Below are positions 8,796 through 18,658 of a stretch of DNA of 64,000 bases, in pieces. The DNA comes from Endozoicomonas sp965208385 (GTDB taxonomy: Bacteria; Pseudomonadota; Gammaproteobacteria; Pseudomonadales; Endozoicomonadaceae), in the NCBI GenBank assembly GCA_965208385.1, contig CBDBOO010000098.1, positions 186,001-250,000 of the forward strand, read 5' to 3'. Every line of letters begins with the position of its first letter. Within the stretch, counting starts at the first letter, position 1. A program made the position numbers and the translations under genes. A model generated the notes under the pieces. The model had not been told where the DNA came from. It saw only the letters and a program-made list of their open reading frames with translations, and made no database searches.

Positions 8796-10749
8796 CGACA
8801 TTCACCACCTAACCTGACATTTTCCTGATTTCTGCTATTTATCAAAAAAGCAAATATCAGGAAACAGCCTTATGCCTCCTATTCAATATCGCACTCAGAT
8901 TCAGAACATGGATCACCTCGGCCTGGTGGCAGGTATGTGCAAAGAGCTGGGCATAGCCGATCACATTGACAGACGTGCACCCAAGGTAGCGGATGAATGG
9001 AATGTCTCCCACGGTGAAGCCATTGTCGGCATGATCCTCAATGGCCTCGGCTTTACGGGGCAATCTCTCCATATGTTCCCCCAGTTCTTTGCCAATAAAC
9101 CTCTCAACAAACTGATCAGGGAAGGGATTAAACCAGAGCATTTAAACGACAAGATTCTGGGAAGAGCACTGGATGAACTCTTTGATCTGGATGTCAGTAA
9201 AGTCTATTTTGAGCTGGCTATCAAGGTTGCAACTCATCTCAAATTGCCTTGCGACGCGCTGAACCTTGATGGCACCGGCTTCCACGTCGATGGTCGTTAT
9301 AATAGCGATAGCGATCTGAGCGATGAAGACCTCAACTGCATCAGGCTTTGCAAAGGTTACAGCCGGGATCACCGCCCGGATCTGAACCAGGCCATATTGC
9401 TTCTGTTGACTGAAAACCGGGCAGGCATCCCGTTGTTTATGAAAGCAACCAGTGGCAATGTGACTGATAAGACCAGTTTCAAACAGGTGGTTTCCAAGCA
9501 CTTGAAGAGTTTCAAAGCCGCACTGGAAGCCCGCTATTTTATTGGCGATGCAGCATTGTATGTGGCAGGGACAATCCAGGAACTTGACCAGCAGGATCAG
9601 CTGTTTATTTCCAGAGTTCCTCTCAATATTGGTGCCGCCAAAGAGCTGGTAAGGAGTGCGCCTTCACGAACCATGAAAGCAGTGGAGGGGTTTGACCATT
9701 ACGAAGCTACAGAAGTGTCGTCTAATTATGCGAACGTAGAGCAACGCTGGGTTTTGTTTCGCAACCAGCAACGCCAGGAAACCGAACAGAAGACGCTGAC
9801 AAGGCGTATGCAGAAAAAGTCTCTGAAAGAGTGCGAGAGACTGGAAAAGTTGAGCAAAAAAGCGTTCCAGTGCGAAGGGGAGGCCATGGAAGCCTTTAGG
9901 CAATGGCAGAAGCAGTCTGAACTTTGTCAGGCTGAGGCTCAGGTTATCGCCAAGCCCTGCTACAAGAGCAAAGGACGACCTGTTAATGGAGCGGAACCCG
10001 ACCACCTGGAATATTACGTAACAAGTTGTTGCTCGATCGCTGTGCAAACCCGGCAGGATGCCGAAGCATCACTGGGTTGTTTTGTGCTGGCTACCAACGA
10101 CATTAATACTACTCGACTGGACAGCGCTGAACTACTGAGGACGTACAAATCACAGCAACAGGTTGAACGAGGCTTTCGCTTTCTAAAAAGTCCGGACTTT
10201 CTGGTGTCTTCCCTCTATCTGAAGAAACCGGAACGCATTGAGGCATTGTTAATGGTGATGACACTTTGCCTGATGGTCTATGCTGCTATCCAACATCGAA
10301 TCCGTTATGAGTTGAAGAAGCAGAGCCGAACGTTCCCGGACATGAAGAAAAAGCCAGCCCAGAACCCAACGGGCAGATGGATTTTCTGCTGCTTTGATGG
10401 CATTTATGTGCAGACGATCAACGGAACGGAGAAGCACGTGATTGGCATCTCGGAGAATCAGGCGACAATTATCTTTATATTAGGGTCAACGTACCAATCA
10501 ATTTATTCCTGACTCAAGAGGGAGTGTGAGAGCAGCAAGATCAATGCACGGAGGCTTGTCCCTGTCATCTCCGGCTGCTGAAGGTGAGGTTTTTTCTTGT
10601 TTGTGTTTTTCATGAATGGATATCCATGAAAGGTTGATTGGGTACTCGTTATCAGGAGAAGTACGTTTATGCTTACAATAAGGTGGTCAAATTTCAAAAC
10701 CCTTGCGCTGCAGGGGTAGGGGAAATATCAAAGTAGGTGGTGAATGACG
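8796..10749 (+). mobile_element. Complete IS1634-family insertion sequence
   Basis: 1954 bases bounded by inverted repeats 8796-8811 (CGACATTCACCACCTA) and 10734-10749 (complement CGTCATTCACCACCTA), 15 of 16 matching. The 8-base direct repeat GGTATAAC flanks it at 8788-8795 and 10750-10757 and looks like the target duplication. IS1634 elements are commonly described with 5-6 base duplications, so part of this match may be chance. About 220 bases of non-coding DNA follow the transposase inside the element, including a perfect palindrome ATGGATATCCAT near 10617. Confidence 0.85.
8872..10512 (+). CDS. IS1634-family DDE transposase
   Basis: 546 residues, apparently intact. The N-terminal segment (IQNMDHLGLVAGMCKELGIADHID) is the DUF4277-type region found at the start of IS1634 transposases. 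The catalytic part includes LNLDGTGFHVDG, ARYFIGDAALY and, near the C-terminus, the QQQVERGFRFLKSPDF Glu-containing motif of the IS4-like DDE fold. It cuts and pastes its own element, whose ends are visible on both sides. Confidence 0.9.
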   Translation: MPPIQYRTQIQNMDHLGLVAGMCKELGIADHIDRRAPKVADEWNVSHGEAIVGMILNGLGFTGQSLHMFPQFFANKPLNKLIREGIKPEHLNDKILGRALDELFDLDVSKVYFELAIKVATHLKLPCDALNLDGTGFHVDGRYNSDSDLSDEDLNCIRLCKGYSRDHRPDLNQAILLLLTENRAGIPLFMKATSGNVTDKTSFKQVVSKHLKSFKAALEARYFIGDAALYVAGTIQELDQQDQLFISRVPLNIGAAKELVRSAPSRTMKAVEGFDHYEATEVSSNYANVEQRWVLFRNQQRQETEQKTLTRRMQKKSLKECERLEKLSKKAFQCEGEAMEAFRQWQKQSELCQAEAQVIAKPCYKSKGRPVNGAEPDHLEYYVTSCCSIAVQTRQDAEASLGCFVLATNDINTTRLDSAELLRTYKSQQQVERGFRFLKSPDFLVSSLYLKKPERIEALLMVMTLCLMVYAAIQHRIRYELKKQSRTFPDMKKKPAQNPTGRWIFCCFDGIYVQTINGTEKHVIGISENQATIIFILGSTYQSIYS

Positions 10750-10933
10750 GGTATAACACCTTTCCACAAGTTTATTTCACCCTCTCCCCATAGCACCATT
10801 GCAGTATTCAAGGATAGAATGCCAAACAACCGTCTTATAACCATCTGTAATTCTCTGACAGGAAATATTTCCATAAAATAAAAAGTGTGTCAGCAGGGAT
10901 AGATACAACAGGAATAGAGAGCAGGAAGATGTC

Positions 10934-11020
10934 ATGCAACAGCGTCTGAAAAGCCAGAATTTTGAAATGCTTCGCTCCCAATGGCCGGAACTAGCCAATC
11001 TTGGCGCTCTGGCTGAACAG
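10934..11020 (+). pseudogene. hsdR: HsdR type I restriction subunit, N-terminal fragment
   Basis: ATG at 10934 with AGGAAG just upstream encodes 29 residues (including EMLRSQWPELANLGALAEQ) that match the usual opening of EcoEI-type HsdR proteins. Homology stops after codon CAG 11018-11020, where an IS607-like element begins. Joining 11020 to 13003 restores the frame and gives LAEQ-YVHIDAES, so this is the displaced 5' end of the fragment at 13003. Translation now runs into the element and stops at 11048-11050. Confidence 0.75.
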
Positions 11021-11092
11021 TTCAGTAAAAATGCAACAAACGCAACATAGCGTGCTATGCTGTCTCTGAATTAATAACCAGAGACGTTTATT

Positions 11093-11659
11093 TTGTGGGT
11101 ATCCACAACCAAACTTGCCAAGATTGAGGGCGTAACCTCCCAGACAATAAGGCGAAAGATCGAAAGCGGTCATTACGAGAAAATAATGCAAACGAGCGGT
11201 GGTCACTACCGCATATTCATCAACCAGCAGAGAAAGATATGCTATGCAAGGGTTAGCTCAGGGAAGCAAAAATCCAGCATCAATACGCAAAAGCGTATCT
11301 TGCTCGAAAGGCATCCTGACGCAGAATTTATCAGTGACATTGCCAGTGCTTTCAACTTTAAACGAAAAGGGCTGCAAACCATTCTGGAATCAGCAATGTG
11401 CGGAAATCCAACCCACATTGTGGTTGCCACAAAAGACCGACTTGCACGATCAGGATTCGAGCTTATCAAATGGCTCGTTGAATTATCGGGAGGACAAATC
11501 GAAGTTCTGGATGACTCGAATGGTTCCTGTGAAGCCTTTGATACCTCAGAGCTTGTCGGTTTCATTACCTCATTCTGCAATAGCCACTACGGAATGCGTT
11601 CCGCTGAAAGGCGTAAAAATAGTAGCATCAAAAAAGATAAGGTTTTATCCGGAAAATGA
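11093..11659 (+). CDS. tnpA: IS607-family serine recombinase (TnpA)
   Basis: 188 residues from TTG 11093. The N-terminal MerR-like helix-turn-helix (STTKLAKIEGVTSQTIRRKIESG) is followed by the small serine recombinase domain: YARVSSGKQK with the nucleophilic Ser, then ATKDRLARSGFELIKWLV. Unlike resolvases, IS607 recombinases have the DNA-binding domain at the N-terminus, as here. The protein appears complete, so the element might still move even though its tnpB is broken. Confidence 0.88.
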   Translation: MWVSTTKLAKIEGVTSQTIRRKIESGHYEKIMQTSGGHYRIFINQQRKICYARVSSGKQKSSINTQKRILLERHPDAEFISDIASAFNFKRKGLQTILESAMCGNPTHIVVATKDRLARSGFELIKWLVELSGGQIEVLDDSNGSCEAFDTSELVGFITSFCNSHYGMRSAERRKNSSIKKDKVLSGK

Positions 11660-12959
11660 GTCGGCATACAGGGACGCACTTGCATTATATAGACGTTCAT
11701 ACAATCTAGCTGTAAACCGCTTCCGTAACGACAAATACAAGGATGAAAGCGGCAAGTTCATCAACATGCGCCCTTCCATAAAGGTACAGGTAGAGCAAGA
11801 ACAGAAAGACAATGGTCGTGCTTATAATTCATTAATTTCTGACAATGGAACACTTGCAGCGGCAACCACCTTTAAAGCGGTTTGCAGCAAGAATAAAAAA
11901 CTGAAAGGAGCCAAAGGAGGTTTTGCAGAGGTCGGATTTAAAAGCCGCAAAGGGAGCAAGCATTCTTTCTCAATTGACCGGCTACCAAAGGGGCTAAACC
12001 CCTGCGTCAATGCGCTGGGTAAAATTCATCTGACTGAAAATGTACCCGACGAAGCCATTGGCAAATCATGCGTTATCACCTGTGACAAGGGTCGTTGGTT
12101 TATTCAGGTGCAACAACACATCGAACTCAATAGCGAAATCCAAGGTGGAGTAAATTGTGTTGGTATTGATCCCGGAGTGAGAACCTTCGCCACCTGTTTT
12201 AGCGATAAGGATGCTTTAATTGCTGGCGATAACCTTGCCAAAGAAAAGCTGTTCCCATTAATGAAGAAAGTGGACAAGCTGATTGGTCAAAAACAAAAAG
12301 TTCTCAATGTGCAAAAGGGCGTGAAGTTCGTTGATATGCCTCAGTGGGCGCGAGATTGCATTGTTCACTTTGACCGTAAAATCAATCGCCTGAAGTGTAA
12401 GAAGGATGACATCATTCTGGACTTGCATAACCGCTTGGCGTTCGAGCTTGTCAAAAACAAAAAGTTCTCAATGTGCAAAAGGGCGTGAAGTTCGTTGATA
12501 TGCCTCAGTGGGCGCGAGATTGCATTGTTCACTTTGACCGTAAAATCAATCGCCTGAAGTGTAAGAAGGATGACATCATTCTGGACTTGCATAACCGCTT
12601 GGCGTTCGAGCTTGTGTCTAGCTATGACGTGATCTTTTTACCCACCTTTGAAACCAGAGGGATGGTCACACGGAAAGAAAAAGGTTCGTATTATTCGCCG
12701 AAACACTTGTCGCCAGATGCTAGACCTTAACCACTACGGGTTTAAGATGCGTCTTAAGTGGTATGCCAAAAAGTACGGTAAACACGTTGTCGATTGCAAT
12801 GAGGCATACACCTCAAAAACCCGTACGTGGGATGGCACCATTAACGACCGGCTTGGCTCGTCAAAGGTTATAAAGGGTGATGGATTCACCGTTGATCGTG
12901 ATATTAATGGCTCCCGTAACGTATTTATTAAAAGTTTAACAAGGCAGCTTGAGCCTTAA
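11604..12959 (+). pseudogene. tnpB: Broken TnpB RNA-guided nuclease gene
   Basis: The protein starts around VKIVASKKIRFYPE (start codon uncertain, near 11604, overlapping tnpA) and runs to SLTRQLEP at 12959. RuvC-type acidic motifs are present: GIDPGVRTFA (first Asp) and DRDINGSRN (last Asp). The gene needs three frames. A perfect 164-base tandem duplication (12286-12449, 12450-12613) shifts frame and ends the first segment at 12488. A second shift lies near 12670-12683 in an A-rich run. The zinc-finger region reads EAYTSKTRTWDG, with Arg where a Cys is usual, so it is degraded too. It is very unlikely to make active TnpB. Confidence 0.8.
12286..12613 (+). repeat. 164-bp perfect tandem duplication in tnpB
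   Basis: Units 12286-12449 and 12450-12613 are identical by eye. 164 is not divisible by three, so the duplication shifts the tnpB frame. The lack of divergence suggests a recent event. Confidence 0.9.
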
Positions 12960-13002
12960 TCATAACAACGAATGTTGCGTTCGTTGCGGTTTTAATCAAG
13001 AG

Positions 13003-14781
13003 TATGTCCACATTGATGCTGAAAGCAGTCTGGTAAAACTCCGTAATTACCTCGAACTGATTGTGCGATGGTTGTACCGCCATGAGCGTTTACAGCAAGG
13101 ATATCGTTCCAGCATTCACGACCTGATTTCCGACGATACGTTTCAAAGTCTGATTCCAAAGCAAATCACCATGAAAATGGATGCCCTTCGCATTCATGGT
13201 AACCGTGCCGCCCATGGTGACAAAATCAAAGAGGGTGATGCTGGCTGGTTGCTGAAAGAAGCCCATATCATGGGTGCCTGGATGTACCTCCGCTATGCCG
13301 GTGGTCATGCCGATGATTTTCCAAAATTTCAGTTACCGGAACCACCTGAAGCATCTGCTGACCTTACCCCCAAAGAGTTAAAGAAAAAGCAGGAACAGTT
13401 AGAAAAAGCCAAGACAGAACTGGAAGAAGCACAGCAACGGGAAATTTCCATTCTCCGTGATTTGCAGGTAGCGAAAGAAAAAGCGGATGAGTTGGAGGCT
13501 CGACTGCAGGAAAGCCGGAAGAAAGGTGAGCAGGCAACCCAGGTTCTGGATATGGATGAAGCGGAAACCCGCCGTCGTCTGATAGATTCCCGTCTGGTAG
13601 CTGCTGGCTGGGATGTGGCCGAAGATGTTCAGGATACCATGCAGGTTACCCAGGAACATCCAGTCAAAGAGCAGCCTACAAAGACCGGTGATGGTCGTGC
13701 AGATTATGTACTCTGGGATAACAAAGGTTTACCGGTAGCGGTAGTTGAGGCCAAACGCACAAAGGTAGACGCAGAAAAAGGACGGAAGCAGGCACAGCTT
13801 TATGCGAACTGGCTGGAGAAAGCATACGGTCAGCGTCCGGTGATTTTCTACACCAACGGTTATGATATTTTTATCTGGGATGATCACCCTGCCCGCAACT
13901 ATCCGCCCCGTAAAATTTTTGGTTATTACAGCCCTGAAAGCCTGCAGTACCTGATTCAGCAACGGGATAGCTGCAGACCTCTGGAATCGGTTCCTGTTGA
14001 TACCGAAATTGTGGGTCATGGCGGTCGTATCTACCAATTAGAAAGTATTGCCCGGGTTAGCGAACGCTTCAGCGACAAACACCGTAGATCCCTGATTGTA
14101 CAGGCCACCGGCACAGGCAAAACCCGTGTGGCCATTGCTCTTACCAAGAAGCTTCTGAGTGCTCGCTGGGCAAAACGTGTTCTGTTCCTCTGTGACCGGA
14201 AAGAACTGAGGAAACAGGCAAGAAACGCTTACAACGAATTTATCAATGACCCTATTTTTGTAGTAGGCCGCACGGATAAAAAGTATCAGGACGACTCCCG
14301 TATTTTTATCTCCACCTATCCGGGCATGATGAACATCATGGATCGGTATGATGTGGGCTATTTCGATCTGATCATTGCTGATGAATCCCACCGTTCCATC
14401 TACAACGTCTATGGCGATCTGTTCAAATACTTTGATGCCCTGCAGGTGGGTTTAACCGCAACGCCTGTGGATATGATTGGCCACACTACCTACGGACTGT
14501 TTGGCTGCGAAGGTCGTTTGCCCACCTTTGAATATTCTCTGGAAAAAGCGGTGGATGACGGTCATCTCAACCCTTACGAAATCATCACTCACACCACACA
14601 GTTTCTCAGGGACGGTATCAAACAGGATAAACTGTCGGATGCCCAGCTTGCCCAGTTAGAAGAACAGGGGATCGACCCGAACACGCTGGAGTTTGAAGCC
14701 AAGGCTGTGGATAAGGCGATTTTTAACCGTGACACCAATCGCGCCATTATCCGTAACCTGATGGAAAACGGTATCAGAGAT
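13003..14781 (+). pseudogene. hsdR: HsdR type I restriction subunit, truncated main fragment
   Basis: 593 codons, continuing in frame with the fragment at 10934. The order is a DUF4145-like N-terminal domain (YVHIDAESSLVKLRNYLELIVRWLY, about 90 residues), a coiled coil (LTPKELKKKQEQLEKAKTEL), and the HSDR_N nuclease core (GDGRADYVLWDNKGLPVAVVEAKRT, with the D-ExK layout). The helicase half follows with Walker A ATGTGKTRVAIAL and DESHRSIYN as motif II. The sequence stops after motif III (LTATP) and the next segment, where an ISKra4-type element begins at 14782; the remaining helicase and C-terminal domains are gone. As read today the frame adds GCVA from the element and stops at 14796. No hsdM or hsdS remains in the window. 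Confidence 0.88.
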
Positions 14782-16174
14782 GGGTGTGTGGCTTGAATAA
14801 TGTCAGGCATGCAGGTTGTGAGCCACTGGAAACCCGTAGCGATCCATCTTCGACCAGAAAGCATCCCAATAACCCGTTGACTTCGCCAGAGCTCGTAATG
14901 TTAATAGCATTGACGCCCCTTGTTCCTTCCATCGCATGCCTGACTTACACATGCGCTGCTTAACCAGCGTTTTGCAAGCAGCTTCTGTTACACCAGAACC
15001 AATTGGTAACTTGTTTTCCAACGCTTCTGGATAAATCATTTGGTGCCAGTGATTTTTGAAATAAGTTCTGGCTTTATCCAGTTTTTCTTTAGAAACAAGA
15101 CGTTTATTCCCGGGAGCTGCTTTCTTTAATTCCAACCATAAACGTTTTGCCTTACCAGGGGTGTTTTTTAATTCGTGCAGTGTTGATCTTAACCAGGCTT
15201 TGCGTTCATTCTGCATTTTTTTACCCGGATATATAGCTTCTGCCGCTTCTGCCACATATTCGCTAACGTGATAAAAATCCAGAATTTGAATCGATGTAAC
15301 AGGCTCAAGAAACGTCCAATTATCTGGCGCCCCATCAGCAACTCCAACGTAAGTGGCATCAGGAAAACGAGACTTCATTTTCTCAATGTCAGAAGAGAAC
15401 CGCCTTATAAAAGTTTCTTTTCCGTATTCGGGGGCAGCGGCAGCGTACACCGTGTGCATTCGATTTCCTTCTTCATCATAAAGCGCAATAGTTCCGCACA
15501 TTGCAATTCTGTAGCCCTCTTTATAAAGCAAGTTTGCACCATCCAGCCCCAAGCTAACTGTGGCTACTGGCTCGGGTAAATCCGGTAATTCATAAGTCCA
15601 GGATTCTTCTTTGGCCTGAGCAATACTGGCAACAACTTCTGCCAGGTCTTTAGCGGTTCTTCGATGGATTTTACGTCCGTGGTTTCTTAGAAAATCTTGC
15701 TCTACTTCAGTGGAAGGCATGTGGGCAAACTTCCAACTGACCATGCAGGCATGTCGCGGGGTTGAATTAACAACAATTCGTGCAGATTGATCAAGGGGAC
15801 AATAAATAGCACCGCCTTCACGACTTTGATAGATAAAACGATTGACCCTAACCGCTCCCCATGGAGTTTCATAAACCTTCAATTCTTTTTTACTTTTACT
15901 GGTCAACCGAACATTGCCAAGCGTAATGGGAGAACCGTCAGTATCAAGCCACTCAAGTTGCTTTTTTGTTCCCAGTTGTCCCGCTTCATTTAAGGCATCT
16001 TGCAAATGATTTTCGAAATCCACCATTGAGCGATTGTGCGGGATTTTGATAACGATTTCTGTGATTTCATCCTTGGATGAAAGGACTGAGCTGTACATAT
16101 TTCTCAACGCCAAAAAGCCTATACGACCATACTAGTGTAGTCGTTTTTCTTGACATTGTTTAAATCACACACCC
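14782..16174 (-). mobile_element. ISKra4-type insertion sequence, copy 1
   Basis: 1393 bases with terminal inverted repeats beginning GGGTGTGTG at both ends, about 20 of the first 24 bases matching. The 8-base flanks (TCAGAGAT left, AGCGAAGC right) do not match, unlike those of copy 2. It joins a truncated hsdR to a truncated IS66-like gene, so flanking DNA was deleted or rearranged after insertion. Confidence 0.85.
14803..16113 (-). CDS. ISKra4-type transposase, copy 1
   Basis: 436 residues. The ISKra4/ISAzba1-like DDE transposase is recognised from LGLDGANLLY (first Asp), YVGVADGAPDNWTFL, QILDFYHVSEYVAEAA (second Asp) and IGSGVTEAACKTLVKQRMCKSGMRW (catalytic Glu). It differs from copy 2 by three residues that I can see (K/N near the start, G/D in YPGKK, A/V in DKAR). 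It appears intact and may still be active. Confidence 0.85.
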   Translation of the reverse strand: MALRNMYSSVLSSKDEITEIVIKIPHNRSMVDFENHLQDALNEAGQLGTKKQLEWLDTDGSPITLGNVRLTSKSKKELKVYETPWGAVRVNRFIYQSREGGAIYCPLDQSARIVVNSTPRHACMVSWKFAHMPSTEVEQDFLRNHGRKIHRRTAKDLAEVVASIAQAKEESWTYELPDLPEPVATVSLGLDGANLLYKEGYRIAMCGTIALYDEEGNRMHTVYAAAAPEYGKETFIRRFSSDIEKMKSRFPDATYVGVADGAPDNWTFLEPVTSIQILDFYHVSEYVAEAAEAIYPGKKMQNERKAWLRSTLHELKNTPGKAKRLWLELKKAAPGNKRLVSKEKLDKARTYFKNHWHQMIYPEALENKLPIGSGVTEAACKTLVKQRMCKSGMRWKEQGASMLLTLRALAKSTGYWDAFWSKMDRYGFPVAHNLHA

Positions 16175-16705
16175 AGCGAAGCCTTGATTTATGCCAGTTT
16201 GATAGAGCATGGCTTAGGACATTTGACGACCTTCAGCGATGGTGCACAGCAGTTCAATGTGTTCAAGCACGCCCAGTGCTGGGTGCATGCAGAGCGACTG
16301 CTGGCTAAGATTCACCCTGTCGATGAGCAGCAGGCTAAGGCTCAGAAATGGTGCCGGACATGGCTCTGGGCGATTTATGATGACCTGAAAGCCTTCAAGG
16401 CTGAGCCTTCCGAAGAGAATGCCATGAAGGTACGGCTTGGTTTTTTCGCTCTAATCCAGACACGCACAGGCTGTAGCGCCCTCCAGGAAGCACTCTCAAG
16501 CCTTGCTGTCGTAGAAGAAGAGCTATTGCTGGTACTGAAAGATCTGAGCCTTCCGTCGCACAACAACCTGAGTGAAAGCCTGATACGGGAATACGTCAAG
16601 CGACGAAAGATCAGCGGCGGTACGCGAAGCGAAGCAGGTCGGCAAAGTCGCGACACCTTTGCCAGTCTAAAGAAAACGTGTCGCCTCTACGGATTGTCTT
16701 TCTGA
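16175..16705 (+). pseudogene. IS66-like transposase C-terminal fragment
   Basis: The open frame has no start of its own and begins exactly at the ISKra4 boundary. The remaining 170 or so residues resemble the end of an IS66-like DDE transposase: FKHAQCWVHAERLL (the CxxHxxR-like motif) and LSESLIREYVKRRKISGG (the region with the last catalytic Glu). The N-terminal two thirds are missing, lost with the deletion beside ISKra4 copy 1. The family call is moderate. Confidence 0.55.
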
Positions 16706-16855
16706 CACTATTTGATGGATCGGCTAACGGGCAGTGGACAATTCCCAAAACTCGACAGATTGATAATAGTAACTATTCAGCCCCCCTAAAAATAAACTGG
16801 CATTTTTAAGAATTTGTACCAAATTAGTAGAGGTAAGTTTTTTTCCTGCGCTGCC

Positions 16856-18658
16856 ATGAACCAATCTGCTCCAGATTTTCAAACCATCGCGATGCTGCTT
16901 GCCATTATTGCCAAGCAACAAGCGGAGTTTGCAAAACTTGAAGAGCACTGCAAAGAGCTTGAAGGCAGGTTGAAATTAAACAGTCGAAACAGCAGCAAGC
17001 CGCCATCTACCGACGGTTACGCCAAACCACCGTCCCCCGGAAGCTCAAACAAGAGCGATGCGGATGCAGCAGCCGATAATAATCCTGATCAAAAAGCAAA
17101 TGACGACAAACCAAACCCAAAAAGTCTACGGCAGTCGTCAAACCGTAACGTTGGCGGACAACCTGGTCACAAGGGCTGCACACTTAAACAGGTCGCTGCC
17201 CCCGACCATACTCACTGTTATCCGATAAAAGATTGTGAAATTTGCCAGCGGTCGCTCCTTTCTGTCGAACCCATTCGATGTGTAGAGCGGCAAGTGTTTG
17301 AACCGGGTTGTTTTGATTGTTTCGAAGTGACAGCTCATGTGGCTGAAGTTAAAGAATGCACCTGCGGGCACACAAACCAGGCCCGGTTTCCTGAGGGTGT
17401 GAATGCTCATGTGCAGTACGGCCCGAAAACTCAGGCATTTGCAGTCTACCTGTGTCAATTTCAGCTTATTCCTTACAAGCGTGTGTCAGAATTTTTCTGG
17501 GATATCTTCGGTCTTGAGGTTAGTCCCGGCTCAATTTGCGCGTTTCAGGACGTTGCGTACACCCAGCTGGCTTCCACAGAACAAGTCATCATTGATGCAC
17601 TCATCAACGAACCCGTCGCCGGTGCTGATGAGACTGGTATGAGGGTCTGTGGAACACTTTGGTGGATGCACGTCATGCGCACTGATCAATGGACGCTGTA
17701 TCACCTCGATCCCAGTAAAGGACACTCAGCCATGGAGAAAATGGGTGTTTTGTTGTAACTATTCAGCACCCCCACAAAAAAGGTGAACTTTGTGAAGAGC
17801 TTGTCCCGCAAGGGATAAAAAAATCCGACCAAAAAAGCAGATTCAAGAAAATAGCCCTTTATCGTTGAAATAGAGCAAATAAACGACATCTGACCCTTGG
17901 CAAGGTGCTCAAAGCTCCAATCTTAGATAACAGTACAACAATGAGAGTGTCCTGAAGCCAAGAAAAGAGAAGGCTTATAACTAAAACCACATATTACTCA
18001 ATTATTGCAGGGGGTGCTGAATAGTTACGTTTTGTTGTTGTTCTGCGGAGTTCTGGTACACGACCATTACAAAGCTTATTTTCGTTACGCTGCCGCCCAC
18101 GCGTTGTGTAATGCTCACCATTTAAGAGAGCTTCAGGGTGTCATAGACAGAGATGGCAATTATCTTGCTGCCCGTCTTTAGCGCTTATTGAGGTTGGCTT
18201 GGCATTTAACCAAGGGGTTTCGAAAAGCAGGCATGCAGAGTATGCCGGAAGTTATTTACAAGCGTATCGAAGCCGTCTTCGAACGGACAGCTAAAAAGGC
18301 TAAGGACAAAGAAGCAGAATCTATGGAGCTGAGTCGTGAGAAGCTTGGACTCGACAAAGTAAAAAACACCAAAGCGTTCAACCTCTTCAAACGATTGGTG
18401 AATTTTCAGGAGGAAACCTTAAGGTTCATGATTGATTTTGCCGTCCCCTTCGATAATAACGGAAGTGAGCAAGATGTTCGAAACGGCAAGGTGAAGCAAA
18501 AAATATCCGGCAGCTTCAGAAGTGAAAAAGGTGCCAAGTGGTACAGTCGGATACGAAGTTATATATCATCGGCGAGAAAGCAGGGTCATCATGTATTTGA
18601 GGCTCTGCTTATAGCTCTTAAGAATTACAACAACCATCCTTTGCTGGGTGCTGAATAG
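16856..18658 (+). pseudogene. IS66-family TnpC transposase, interrupted
   Basis: The start is ATG 16856. N-terminal leucine-zipper-like helix (KQQAEFAKLEEHCKELEGRL), then SRNSSKPPSTDG and GGQPGHKG typical of IS66, then a zinc-binding region (CYPIKDCEICQRSLL ... CTCGH), then the catalytic Asp in AGADETGMRV. At 17755 a MITE interrupts the gene. Beyond it the frame resumes as LLFCGVLVHDHYKAYF ... ALCNAHHLRELQG, meets a TAG at 18179-18181, and continues to DFAVPFDNNGSEQDVRNGKVKQKISG (the Glu region) and the stop at 18656-18658. Two separate lesions make it non-functional. Confidence 0.88.
17755..18028. mobile_element. 274-bp MITE inside the IS66 transposase gene
   Basis: It has perfect 19-base terminal inverted repeats GTAACTATTCAGCACCCCC and a perfect 8-base duplication GTTTTGTT at 17747-17754 and 18029-18036. 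It encodes no protein. Its ends nearly match those of the IS66 element around it (GTAACTATTCAGC...), so it is a non-autonomous relative that can be moved by the same transposase type. Confidence 0.9.

Larger units (their letters stand above)
11021..13002 (+). mobile_element. IS607-like element inserted in hsdR
   Basis: The element carries a serine recombinase gene and a broken tnpB. Its boundaries are inferred from the hsdR reading frame: removing 1982 bases between 11020 and 13003 restores one frame. Near the ends are inverted sequences 11034-11048 and 12972-12986, 14 of 15 bases matching, which may be recombinase or TnpB-RNA structures. No target duplication was seen beyond a shared AG, as expected for IS607. 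The right end downstream of tnpB is where the guide RNA of an active TnpB would be encoded. Confidence 0.75.

Noticed and set aside
8448..8845. Two short minus-strand frames before the IS1634 element
   Set aside because: No recognisable domain, and one runs through the hairpin; composition looks non-coding.
11199..11600. Upstream extension of the tnpB frame inside tnpA
   Set aside because: That part is the +1 shadow of the recombinase; TnpB similarity begins near 11604.
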